Positions 1 to 11,467 of a stretch of 64,000 nucleotides of DNA are shown piece after piece; the first letter of the stretch is position 1, and each line of letters starts with the position of its first letter. The stretch is from Theristus sp. LFF4_11 (lineage: Eukaryota > Nematoda > Chromadorea > Monhysterida > Xyalidae). Both the position numbers and the translations under genes were made by a program. The notes beneath the pieces are model-generated. The model was not told the origin of the DNA. It saw only the letters and a list, made by a program, of their open reading frames with translations, and ran no database searches. The stretch lies in contig JASANC010004093.1 in NCBI GenBank assembly GCA_030248135.1, positions 1-64,000 on the forward strand. The letters are read 5' to 3'.

Positions 1-221
1 GTGTTAGAAAGCAACGTCGGCATCGAGAATGCGTTTGAAAAAAATGTTACTGATATGTTTATGCCGCTGATATGTTTATGGCCACGCTGTGTGCGCAAAA
101 ACCGTTTGTTTTATGCCATTGACCTGGTCTCTGTTTATAATTGACCATCACCAATAAAAGTTGGAGCCCAAATGCATTTTTCATAACACAAAAAAACGTC
201 ACACGCAAAAAAATTTCTACC

Positions 222-382
222 CCGCACTGCATCCTGCACTACAAAACCTCCTGCACTGATCAAAAATTGCACTGCATCGTTAAAAATACAGACAGTGAGT
301 TTCAGTCATTCTTCAGTTAAAAAATGACTGAAATTGACTGTCTGTATCTTTTAACGGTGCAGTGTAGGATGCAGTGCAAAAA
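222..382. repeat. Fold-back hairpin just past the MAM gene stop codon
   Basis: Two inverted arms flank a short loop near 305-322. The left arm contains TGCACTGCATCGTTAAAAAT and ACAGACAGTGAGTTTCAGTC; the right arm contains the complementary GACTGAAATTGACTGTCTGT and TTTTAACGGTGCAGT. It starts about 15 bases downstream of the minus-strand stop codon of the MAM gene, so it would lie in that gene's 3' UTR. It may be a small MITE. No target-site duplication was identified. Confidence 0.6.
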
Positions 383-395
383 CATTCTCTGCGTG

Positions 396-2858
396 TCATG
401 GAGCGCAGCCGGAAAGTGGACCGTTGATTTGCGTCCTCAGGTAAATCTCGTCAATTCCAACATAGTAATTGTCGCCCAGTTGTTCAACGACGAACATTAT
501 CTGCAACCGGAACAAAAAGATTAAAAAAAACTTGAGCAGATGCAATGTACATATGATTTGACACGCGCACCTGATGTGAGCCAGGCGGTAGCACGACAGC
601 GCCTCTTCTCCATCTCCGAGAGTCCGGTCTCACTGACTGTTTCGTCTTTTCCCAGAAGCAGTTGTCCAATCGTTGATCACACACCACTAAACGGGCGTCA
701 TCAGCGTTTGCAAAGTAATACCAGAATGTCAGGAAGGTCTGACGGTTCGTTGTGAAACGTGCACTTCGTAGCACCTGCGTACTTGTGCCTTCATTCGTGT
801 AGGCAACCGAGTAGAAACGGCCTGAATTAAAATTTGTAGACCAACAATGTTTAGTACATACATACGGTTTGTGCTGTTGTCTTCCACGGCTTTCATTATG
901 CGTTTTCAAGTGAACAATCTATTAAGAAACTGACCGAATGCAGCTCGGCTAATTCCGGTGATTGGGTTTCCAATTCTGCCTTGCACGATTACCCACGCGC
1001 CCAATTGGTCATCTGTGCCTTCGTACTCGCACGGGTTATTTTCAAAACCGCAATTGACGGCGGAACAAATGCCTGTGTCGTTTACTGGTATTGGCGTTGT
1101 TGTGGTCGTGGTCGTTGTGGTCGTGGTCGTGGTCGTGGTTGTAGTTGTGGTTGTCGTCGTCGTCGTCGTTGTGGTGGTAGTAGTAGTTGTTGTTGGAGGT
1201 AGCGTTTGTTGAATTCTAAAAACATGCGAATGCTTGCATATTATTCTCACATATTAAAGAATCAGATGAATGCCCTGATGTCATTTTATAGCAACTAGAC
1301 GTAACCTGAAGGGCGGTGATGGGTTGGAATTCAAAAATCTGATTCCGCCGTCGGGGTTCGACTCCTGTCGTCTGTTGGCCAGAACCGGTGACCTTTGGAA
1401 ATCGTCGCCTAAATGAGGAGGATTGTAAATACTGTAAAGTCTTGCATATATGTAAGGTCTCGTTATATAAATTTGAAAATCAGAAATTTCTGAAAAAAGT
1501 AGAATTTTGTGTGACAACCTTATAAGTGGGAGAAGGTCTTATAAAGCAAAGATTAGGAAGTCAGGCCTTATAAACGGAGTGGGATTTTGACCAAGTCAAA
1601 ATCTGTGCGCGCATTGAGTCATGGGACCAAAATAAAAGATAATACGTAAAACTGCAAGTAATAAAATGAATTGCAAGTTTGTTTGTTTGTTTGTTTGTTT
1701 GTTTGTTTGTTTGTTTGCTTGTTTGCTTGTTTGCTTGTTTGCTTGTTTGCTTGTTTGCTTGTTTGCTTGTTTGCTTGTTTGCTTGTTTGCTTGTTTGCTT
1801 GTTTGCTTGTTTGCTTGTTTGCTTGTTTGCTTGTTTGCTTGTTTGCTTGTTTGCTTGTTTGCTTGTTTGCTTGTTTGCTTGTTTGCTTGTTTGCTTGTTT
1901 GCTTGTTTGCTTGTTTGCTTGTTTGCTTGTTTGCTTGTTTGCTTGTTTGCTTGTTTGCTTGTTTGCTTGTTTGCTTGTTTGCTTGTTTGCTTGTTTGCTT
2001 GTTTGCTTGTTTGCTTGTTTGCTTGTTTGCTTGTTTGCTTGTTTGCTTGTTTGCTTGTTTGCTAGTTTGCTAGTTTGCTAGTTTGCTAGTTTGCTAGTTT
2101 GCTAGTTTGCTAGTTTGCTAGTTTGCTAGTTTGCTAGTTTGCTAGTTTGCTAGTTTGCTAGTTTGCTAGTTTGCTAGTTTGCTAGTTTGCTTGTTTGCTT
2201 GTTTGCTTGTTTGCTTGTTTGCTTGTTTGCTTGTTTGCTTGTTTGCTTGTTTGCTTGTTTGCTTGTTTGCTTGTTTGCTTGTTTGCTTGTTTGCTTGTTT
2301 GCTTGTTTGCTTGTTTGCTTGTTTGCTTGTTTGCTTGTTTGCTTGTTTGCTTGTTTGCTTGTTTGCTTGTTTGCTTGTTTGCTTGTTTGCTTGTTTGCTT
2401 GTTTGCTTGTTTGCTTGTTTGCTTGTTTGCTTGTTTGCTTGTTTGCTTGTTTGCTTGTTTGCTTGTTTGCTTGTTTGCTTGTTTGCTTGTTTGCTTGTTT
2501 GCTTGTTTGCTTGTTTGCTTGTTTGCTTGTTTGCTTGTTTGCTTGTTTGCTTGTTTGCTTGTTTGCTTGTTTGCTTGTTTGCTTGTTTGCTTGTTTGCTT
2601 GTTTGCTTGTTTGCTTGTTTGCTTGTTTGCTTGTTTGCTTGTTTGCTTGTTTGCTTGTTTGCTTGTTTGCTTGTTTGCTTGTTTGCTTGTTTGCTTGTTT
2701 GCTTGTTTGCTTGTTTGCTTGTTTGCTTGTTTGCTTGTTTGCTTGTTTGCTTGTTTGCTTGTTTGCTTGTTTGCTTGTTTGCTTGTTTGCTTGTTTGCTT
2801 GTTTGCTTGTTTGCTTGTTTGTTTGTTTGTTTGTTTGTTTGTTTGTTTGTTTGTTTGT

Positions 2859-2950
<92 letters not shown>

Positions 2951-4684
2951 TTGTTTGTTTGTTTGTTTGTTTGCTTGTTTGCTTGTTTGCTTGTTTGCTT
3001 GTTTGTTTGTTTGTTTGTTTGTTTGTTTGTTTGTTTGTTTGTTTGTTTGTTTGTTTGTTTGTTTGTTTGTTTGTTTGTTTGTTTGTTTGTTTGTTTGTTT
3101 GTTTGTTTGTTTGTTTGTTTGTTTGTTTGTTTGTTTGTTTGTTTGTTTGTTTGTTTGTTTGTTTGTTTGTTTGTTTGTTTGTTTGTTTGTTTGTTTGTTT
3201 GTTTGTTTGTTTGTTTGTTTGTTTGTTTGTTTGTTTGTTTGTTTGTTTGTTTGTTTGTTTGTTTGTTTGTTTGTTTGTTTGTTTGTTTGTTTGTTTGTTT
3301 GTTTGTTTGTTTGTTTGTTTGTTTGTTTGTTTGTTTGTTTGTTTGTTTGTTTGTTTGTTTGTTTGTTTGTTTGTTTGTTTGTTGTGATTATGCAAAATCA
3401 CCGTGTCTTTCAGACTAGAACTTCACCTGAACGAGTTTGGTTGTTGCTGAATGACTCAAGCAACGATTGAAATTGACCGGAGTTGACTTTCTTTTGCAGC
3501 GCTTGCAGAATTGTCTCGATTTGTTCATCTGTGAGCTGTTCACGTGTACTGGTCTGTGCTGAAACGGAACGTTTGTGGTTACCAGTTTGATCTCGCCAAA
3601 ATACAGAGCGCACAACTTTTACCGATTGTCGACGCACGTCGTGGGGTTTGGTGGAAGACGTCGGAGCCACCCGTGCCCGGCGCATTTGGTAGAAATGCCG
3701 CTAAATCGGGCTGAAAAGCAACATTTTAGACAGTTTCCACAAAACAATAAACGTCGCTTACGGATAACATACGTTTGAAAGCGTCGACTGTGATGATTGT
3801 CGATGTGGCACACCCAGCAAAGAGTTGATTGCATTCAGATTTCCATTCGGTGGCTGATGATGCGTTGAAATGCCCGTTGACCTCAGCAGTAAATTGCGCT
3901 CAAAATCCGATAACGTGCAGTATTTCTCTGAAAAGTTGTGAAAAGAACTGAGTTGGCGAGCATTCAAGTGATTTAAAGTTTTCAAATGCTGACCGTTTAT
4001 AACGCCTCGAAACTGAATGTCGTCAATGCCAACGATATCAAAAGGCCCTTGGTACTCGCTTTGAATCACCAACTGCAATCAGAAGAGAAACTTACTGAAA
4101 AAATAAACATAAAAAAACACAAAAGCGGCTTTAATGACAAACCTGAAACGGAAAGTTGCGGACTGGAATTTCGAAGGCCGCAAAGCGCCATCCCCAGCTG
4201 TTCGACGTCTGAAAGTCTGCCAATAGCTCGAGGTTTTGAGTTGTTGGCGGCTGACGAATATAAATTTGCAATCGAGGCAGTGGTTGGCGAAATAAACCCG
4301 ACAAAAATGTGTTCTTCCAGTAGTGAAACGTAAGATAGCCGGGAACCAGCAGACAAGGAATCGTGTCTGAGACGAGCCATGTGAACTGCGGAATGCCCAA
4401 ATTGCCGCCAAGAACGTACGCAAAACTTTCGCCTGAAATTAAAAAAGCACAGTTTATTGCCACTTTGGACAAGTTCCGTTGAAGGGATGTTTACATTTTG
4501 TATTTTTGCAAATGTTTACCTTCGTAGGAGCGAGGTATCGAATGCCACGGGTCCAGGTAGACACCCGTGCCTGCTGTTTTCCAGTCACTTTGGTCTTCGA
4601 TTCCATTGCTTCCGTTTCGCCACCCACGGCACACTGTTTCGAAGCCACACGCCAGGTCATTGCTTGATTCAATTCGTGCCACAC
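396..4684 (-). CDS. Two-MAM-domain extracellular protein (5' end not found)
   Basis: MAM domains are extracellular adhesion or recognition modules. Exons read on the minus strand: 4520-4684, 4143-4432, about 4000-4072, probable linker exons near 3620-3705 and ending at 3427, then 935-1215, 571-821 and 396-500. MAM 1 starts NDLACGFETVCRGW and continues through DTIPCLLVPGYLTFHYW to VGIDDIQF. MAM 2 starts VNCGFENNPCEYE, passes YSVAYTNEG and ARLVVCD, and ends YVGIDEIYLR before the TGA stop at 396-398. Each domain shows the four expected cysteines. Splice phases agree within each MAM domain. A poly-threonine tract of about 30 residues precedes MAM 2, typical of an O-glycosylated linker. The linker exon ending at 3427 leaves phase 1 whereas the Thr exon needs phase 2, so a small exon is missing or one boundary is wrong. 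No signal peptide exon was recognised upstream of 4684. Confidence 0.8.
1090..1200 (-). repeat. Poly-threonine coding trinucleotide repeat
   Basis: Imperfect GTT/GTC/GTG runs on the plus strand encode about 30 consecutive Thr on the minus strand, inside the exon 935-1215. The interruptions between ACA, ACC, ACG and ACT codons suggest an old coding repeat rather than a fresh expansion. Confidence 0.75.
1679..3383. repeat. 1.7 kb compound TTTG / TTTGCTTG microsatellite
   Basis: Nearly pure blocks in order: TTTG (about 1679-1717), TTTGCTTG octamer (about 1717-2060), TTTGCTAG octamer (about 2060-2190), TTTGCTTG again (about 2190-2818), TTTG (to about 2860), CTTG (about 2860-2947), a short mixed block, then pure TTTG from about 3000 to 3383. 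Open frames across it are repeat artefacts. It lies in an intron of the MAM gene. Confidence 0.98.
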
Positions 4685-5047
4685 CTGCGATTTTTTAAAA
4701 CTGCATTTTTGGTACAGTGTTCGTTTGTTTTTATACCAGCCAGGTATGATGGCGAGAACAACGTTCAGTCAAACCCTAAAAAAACTTTTGCCGCGTCATG
4801 TGATACTATTTTGTGTTGTCGGACATATGCTGTGAGCAGAGCAAACCAAGGACACAACACAATAAGCAGCACTATTTCAAAACATGGAATTGAATTTTTT
4901 GATCCTAGTCAAAATCAGGTTGTGTCGTTCGGTTGTGCCATCAAGGAAAAATGAAACTGTTGCCGTGCCGTGCTCTCCAAATGTCATGCTTTATCTGCTT
5001 TTCCGCTAAGTTTATCGATCCGTTGTGCCGCACTTGACCTACGGTTA
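4685..5047. other. No gene recognised
   Basis: Sequence upstream of the first recognised MAM exon. A minus-strand 5' exon with a signal peptide would be expected here or further up, but none can be supported. Confidence 0.4.
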
Positions 5048-5830
5048 CAGTCGAACTCAATAAAATGTGGAATCAGCTGACTGGTCGGCCGAGGGGAGGC
5101 TGCTCACACTCCGCACCCTTCTTTTTTCGTGGATCTGGATTCTATTGAAACGTGTTTCTTTTGAATGAGTGTGAATTTCCAGCACCCTTTTCACGCTAAA
5201 AATAAACTGAAAATGTTAGAGACTGCAAAATTCAGAATTTTTTGCTCAAAATGTATTTTTTGTTGACGACGACGACGACGTCGTCCGCTTAATTTTTGCG
5301 TGGGAACTGAAAGACAACAGCCTGAAAGGAGTGCGCTGTGTATGGTTTGCTGCGTGCACCAAGTAAATGAACACAGCAACTTACCAAAAACAACTTGAAA
5401 ACGGTGAAAATGAAAGATGAAAGCAAAGTCGTCGTCGTGTCGTCGTCGTCCGCGAAGTCGGAACGCATTTTTTTAATTGCGGACGCATGTCGATCGGTCA
5501 GCTGGGAATGAAACCCCCTTCAGTTGGCTACACAGCGCACTTATTTCAGGCTTTTGTCTTTCAGTTCACACGCCAAAATTAAGCGACGACGTCGTCGTTG
5601 TCGTCAATAAAAAATGCATTTTGAGCTGTTGAATAAAAAAATCTGAATTTCGCAGTTCTCCAACCCTTTGAGTTTATTTTTAACATGAAAAAGGTTCTGG
5701 AAATTTACACTCATTCAAAAGAAACACGTTTCAATAGAATCCAGATCCACAAAAAAGAAGGGTGCGGAGTGTGAGCAGCCTACCCTCGACCGACCAATCA
5801 GCTGATTCCACATTTTATTGAGTTCGACTG
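5048..5830. mobile_element. Palindromic Tc1/mariner-type MITE flanked by TA
   Basis: The 783-bp element begins CAGTCGAACTCAATAAAATG and ends with its complement CATTTTATTGAGTTCGACTG. TA lies on both sides (5046-5047 and 5831-5832). The arms of roughly 300 bp pair almost throughout; the loop near 5380-5510 is rich in GTC/GAC triplets. CAGTCGAAC ends and a TA duplication are typical of Tc1/mariner elements. It has no transposase, so it is non-autonomous. Confidence 0.85.
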
Positions 5831-8640
5831 TATACACTCAACACGTAGCTCAACACGCGTACACGTAGCTCAACAGATGGCTCAACAGGTATGTCAACAC
5901 GTACACGTAGCGGTCACGTCACTGCATGAAATGCAAATAAAAAATAACAAGAAAAAAAGCAAATTTTTACCAAATCTGATGACAGATGTTAAAGCTAACA
6001 GCAGCACTTTGCGTATTATCATTTTTTCAATTATTCTAAGCAAAATTATCGCATTGATGTTCACTCAATTATTTATGCCGTCCCATTGTTGACATTTATT
6101 TATGGTTTCCATTTTTTTCAATGCTGCTTTCTTGAAACAAATGTTTTTGTTTGATTGAAAATACGCAGCACAACAAAAACTTGTCTAAATCCCCACAGCA
6201 AATACAGAGTCATCTACGCAAATTTTCGAAGAAAAAAGATGAAAGTCTTCACGTCTTGAAAAGTGTTTTCCAAAATAAAGTACATGTGAATGCACAGTGC
6301 AAGAATGCCACAACCGAAAAAAGACTTGCATTTTGAAGACGTCTCTGCCAATGTCTTTTTCAATATAGTGACACACGACCAATAGACAAGCACGGGTGAA
6401 TACGAAAACCAAAAAAACGTAAAGGTGACGCCTTCAACCTTGCCGCAATCAGCAGAAACAAGTGAAAACGACGATGATTATGTGCAGACTACGTGCGACT
6501 CATCTCATTGTTGATTGATCTTGACATTATCAGTGACTCCATTCACTTGATTCATTCTGAGTGACACAAAGGTAAAATTTTGATGTGATGCGCGTGTGCA
6601 ATGATAATCATCAAAACAACACAAAACGAGCTTCAGATTTCAACCAGAAAAGCAGCCGCAGTCATTAAGATGAGTAATTTAATTTTCAATTTGCAAACAA
6701 AGACTGTGTAAGCTGATAAAACGGAAATGTCGCGGCGATCGACGGCTAAGTAAGCGACTGCGATTCGGTGGCATGGGGGCATGCGGTTCAATGGAGATCA
6801 ACCTTCACAGGACATTTATATTTGCTAGTGCGCAAGTGAACAAGTTTACACGTGAATGTTCAGTGCCACTGAGGTGACAACACCCCGTGACCTCGTTTCT
6901 TTTATTCAAATTCTCAAAGTTACTCATCTGTGTGATCACACAGACGATGGTTATGGTGAAACTATGTATACTGCTCGTCACATGTTTGTTGTTGGCAAGT
7001 ATCCGTCGTCTAGAAATGTGGAGAAACACATAAAAACCAATATGAGGAGAAACTTTGAAATTTCAATCACGCAGTTGTAAAAATGAAGAGGACGTTACGA
7101 TGACATGAGAGATGAGATTCATTGCCAAATAAAAATCTGTTTTGGCTGAAAATGTTTATCTGCAGCAAAAAGACAAAACAGTTAACGAGCACACAGTTAA
7201 CCTGCAGTGATCATCCTTAAATTTTTTAAATCCAAGATGTCATACAGGTGCACGCACGCATATCACATTTAAACAGTTGTTGCGTGTGTATGCGAGCAAC
7301 AACTTTAAAGAAAAATGTTCAATTCCATGTTATATGAATGGTGCAGAAAAAACTTGCAGTTGTTGGATGATTTTGGGATCGTTGTGTGCATTTTGGAAAA
7401 GGAATAAAAGACAGTGTCATATTTTTGGCATTGAAAAGTGCACGCACATTCACATCTTGCACTAAATCCGCAATTTATAAATTGGTTTTACCGCTGTGAG
7501 TCGTTCCGCAACGATGACAGGGGTGGAGCAGTGAGCAACAAAACTGACAAGTGCACAGCCGACTCAATTACACACAGCAATGACAACTTTTTTAGGAAAG
7601 CTTGATTGTGAAGTTTTCTAATAAGCCGCATGGAAAGTTACGAATGGACCGATTACCGGCATACAGTTGTACAAAAAAGCTTGATGTTAAAAAAGTTTTT
7701 TCAACGTCTCAAAGGGGTAGAAAACCCATTTTCCTTTTGTTTTCTCAATTTCAGTGGTAAAATCATCAGTTCAACCGCTAAAAAGTGCACGTTTAAAAAT
7801 ATCACTCACGCACGCATTCATCCTGGTAATTGGCTGCACATCACTGCAGTAGACGATTTGTCCAGTTTTATCATCGCGGTGAAAATTGAAAACCTGATTC
7901 AACTGATTTAAAAAATATTTTTTTTCACTCACGTGCACTATCGATCTGTTTGACATTTGAAGAATCGAAAGAGATTGAAGAAGGTTTGAAAACAAAACTT
8001 TGTACTGAAACTACACTGCGAAGTTTCGCATTTTTTTGTCTTGTGGCAATTGCGTTGTGAGAATAATGATAGTGAAAAACCTGAAAAATCCCGGTCACTG
8101 CTCATTCCTTTGGTGCATTCATGAACTTGAAGCAGAAATCATGCAACTAATGCTGCAATGTTTTTTAGTGAAACCTCACTGAAACCGCTGTGAAAAAATT
8201 AAAAATGACGTTAAAATAATGACGCACAAAGGTGAAAAATAAGAAACATTTTTGCATTACACTTTGAAGATGTTTTCTTGTATTTTGCCTGCTTATTTTG
8301 TTCATGCCTTGTTGTTCTTTAATCCCATAAACATCTCTATTTCTATTCATTCTGTCAAATACCCAAAACATTTTTGTTCTGAAATCAGAAAATGCGTCAT
8401 GAACATTCCACGCGGGCGTGTCATCGAGATTCTATTTTATCCAAACGTGTTTTTAAAAAAACTGTGCACTGCGAAAAATTTATGTCATTCTTCATCGGCG
8501 TTAATTAACGTTTTTTGAATTGTAAAAACTGGCGTTGCTGCCTGCTGTCGTTTTCAACTGAAAAAACACCACAGAAATGCCTGAAAAAACGTAAAAGCTT
8601 GATGTGGATCTCCTCACAACAAAATTGAGACCGTCAAGCA
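5831..8640. other. AT-rich intergenic sequence, nothing recognised
   Basis: Only short AT-biased open frames (under 100 codons) with no domain resemblance. Two short direct repeats (ACACGTAGCTCAACA) occur at 5840-5880. Confidence 0.5.
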
Positions 8641-10432
8641 ACCATCCCATTTGTGCGTGGGGGACCGACAGGGATGATGTTTCGGCTCAGCGCCCCTGAC
8701 CGACAAACCCGCTTCCCTTCCGAGCGCTAAGTCATCTAGCATTTGTCTGGCGTTTTATCAATATTAAAGCCCCGCCATCTGGTGTTGTTTAACGCCGATA
8801 AAATCGCCAGATTTTTTACAGTGTGAGTTTTCTTACAATGCACCAAATCTTACAAAACTTGTCTAAAAAGAAGTAAAAGCAAAAACTTTCGCATCAGAGC
8901 ACACAATACGATGTTGACATTGTGCACATAAAGAAACAAAAAGTTAGAACGGCTTGTTTTTGGCAAATGAATTCAATTGCTGTTCCTTCGAACGCTATTG
9001 TTATCCGACGTCGCCATCAGCGTGCTGTCGTCTGCTTTCGGCGACATGGAAAGCGCGTGAAATTGATTATTGCTGAAGCTGAAGCTAAAAAACAATATGA
9101 AAATTCAAGAATTATAATGAATTTTCGTAATTTTTTATTGAAATTTTTATGAGTTTCCAGAACTTTTGTTGTAGTGGTCTTTTAGTGTGTTGCATTTGAA
9201 TGAAGTCGCAGTGAAGTGACTTGAGTTGTTTGAAATATATGGCACAAACTTGAACGCAATGTGCGCGCCAGACTAAACTTTTACTTTTCTGTTGTACCCC
9301 TGGGAAAACAAAGGCATCTGTATCGTTTCAGCTAACCACCAGTTGTACTCCCACAACTTTTGCTTCTCTTGCGGTCATTTCATTCCTGATGCCTAAAATA
9401 TAATTTTCGCAGTTAATCGCAAAACCATTTTTATGAATGTATCACAATGAGAATCTACTGAACAAAAAGTCAACTGCATGTTAGTCACGATTTTGTTCAG
9501 CTATCACTCAGCTGAACAAAATCGTGCAGCACGCAAAGTTGTTCAGTTTTTGTTCCGTTTACGTTCAAACGTTATGTAAAAAACTAGGAAGCCAAGACTG
9601 AAAACGCAGCTGAAAGCGCCACGTTTGCCTCTTTGTATTTTTGAAGAGCCCTTTCCATTTGTTTTTTACTTTGCACCGCTATTTCCATCATGGGTATTTT
9701 CATGTTTCACGTTGAAACACTGGCGCGCGCGGCAAGCTTGATTGGCAATGTTTTGCTGCTTTTCACACTGTTCACTCAGTCTACGAATGCACGCGGGCGT
9801 TCAGCAGTCATTGTGCAACTTCACGTTCGAACAGGCCGCACTGCTTAGCAACAATACTGAATACAATAGACAAAGACTCCGCAAAAGCGCTGGAAAATAT
9901 AACGGCAATGCAAGAAATGTTGGCGCGCGAGATCGGTGATTTTTATTGCGATACATCACAGGACATCAGCCAGGAGAAATCTCATCAAATATGAAATGTC
10001 GCCCCCAAGGTGTACCGATTATGATCACTTTGGCTCGCCGCTCTTTTCTTTTGGGATCATATTGGTCGAATAACAATATCTCAACTATCTGTATGTTAAG
10101 AAATCAAGCGTAATAACACCCGAATACTGCTTTTCTGCCTCGCCATGAAACGCTTTCATTTTTCTTGTTTTTTTTTCAATTAAAATTCCTTTTCAGCAAG
10201 CGATGTTTTCGAAAACATTCTTCAATATTTATGCAGCAGCACGAATACGCATGACACGTGAGGTCCCTTGTAGGTCCATATCAAATCTCATGAATTCATC
10301 TTACGCATCGTGAGCAGATTTTATTATCTTTTCAACACAGCTATCTTATTTCGCCCAAGAAACTGCAAGAACATTCAGTCGCTGTGAAATCAGCAGTGTG
10401 GCTCTGGACGAAATATTGGCCATTGACGCACA
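8641..10432. other. Intergenic; short inverted repeats only
   Basis: An imperfect inverted repeat (TCTGGCG..TTTTATC) lies near 8743-8814 and a perfect hairpin at 9486-9526. An open frame at 8922-9152 is basic and short and resembles nothing I know. Confidence 0.4.
9486..9526. repeat. Perfect 17-bp hairpin
   Basis: CACGATTTTGTTCAGCT is followed, after a 7-base loop, by its exact complement. The stem is too short for a typical animal pre-miRNA. It could be the remnant of a larger palindrome. Confidence 0.7.
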
Positions 10433-11467
10433 ATGAAGCGAATGGGTCGCGCTCTTCGGCGAACCGTCTCAGCAGACGGCCAGCGCAGTCACTCAACAAC
10501 ACAAGCAACTCAGAGTGGCAGCAATTCGGCGTCAACGTCGAAAGCACCAACCAGCAGTGCTACGCCGCCACGAGCGCACCACAGTCGAACAAACTCCAGT
10601 AATCACATCCACCGAATACCCGACTACAGAAGAGCGCCTTTTCTAACAGGTTACGCACTGGCACGGTGCACTGAGACGACAGACCCCGACCGGCGCGCTC
10701 GTGTCTCGCCGTCCATCAGTGTGCACTGCACATTTGAACAGCAATTCTCAATTTACGACGCAGCAAACAAATTTTTTACCGTTCATTCCAGAAGCCTGGT
10801 GGTATCCGAATGAACGTGAGACGAATCTGATCCGACTGACGTGGTCGAGAGAGCGCACGTTTCAGTGGGAGGTTGCGCACGGCGTCGTGTGCTACTTGCT
10901 GGACAAGCTGCCCGAGCCGACGCGCATGTTCCCGCGCATCTACATGGACGGTCGCGGCTCACGCAGCAGCGTGCAGTTTCGCAAGTTGGCCGGCGACATC
11001 GTTGGCGTCGTCGAGTTCACGGTCCGCCGCGGGTCACGGTCTTCGTGGGGGGGGCACCTTGGAGCGACGTCGTCCACAGTGCAGTGCGTTTGTTGCAGGT
11101 GCGCCACCTGCACAGCGAACGTCGTGTCGAGATGCGCCTGCGTGACGTCGGCGCCAAACACTGTCAGTTCGTGTCGCGCGGCTTCCGTGTCGCCTATTGG
11201 GAGCTGTTCAAGCCGGCGCTGAGCAGCGCCGTGGCGCTCGCCTGGACAGATGAGCGTTTCCCGCATTTGTCGGCCGAGCAGCGGGCGCACGCGCAGCGGC
11301 TCTGGGCGCTGTTGGCGGTGCTGATGGTGCGGCTGATGTTCAACGGCTTCTGCGAGGTGCTTGCTGCGATTGACAGATGCATCGACGAACACCAATCGAA
11401 CGGCGCCACCGGCGCACACCTACACCAGTTGGCCATCAAAAAACTGCACTCAGATCCGTCGCCCTGA
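10433..11467 (+). CDS. Globin 1 with long N-terminal extension
   Basis: Haem-binding globin fold. Model: exons 10433-10649, 10720-11021 and 11099-11467, phases 1 and 0, 295 aa. Residues 1 to about 110 form a Ser/Thr/Gln-rich extension. An in-frame Met at 10442 would give MG-, a possible myristoylation start. The fold begins NLIRLTWSRERTFQWE (helix A/B), then LPEPTRMFPRI (C region), QFRKLAGDIVGVVEFT (helix E), RLRDVGAKHCQF with the proximal F8 His at 194, YWELFKPAL (helix G) and AQRLWALLAVLMVRLMFNGF (helix H). The distal E7 position, 32 residues before F8, is Leu162 rather than His. The second intron has a weak donor (GTCCGC) but a good acceptor (TTTGTTGCAG). Reading straight through instead would need a frameshift at a G8 run. 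Function is unknown beyond haem binding. Confidence 0.8.

Noticed and set aside
1666..3470. Open frames of 128-427 codons across the TTTG repeat (CLFACLLV and NKQTSKQA translations)
   Set aside because: All six frames are open because the repeat unit contains no stop. No start context, splice or domain.
9486..9526. microRNA precursor
   Set aside because: A 17-bp stem with a 7-base loop is too short for an animal pre-miRNA.
11040..11060. Frameshift in globin 1 at the G8 run
   Set aside because: A 77-bp intron (11022-11098) joins helix E to F with exact E7-F8 spacing and correct phase, so no frameshift is needed.
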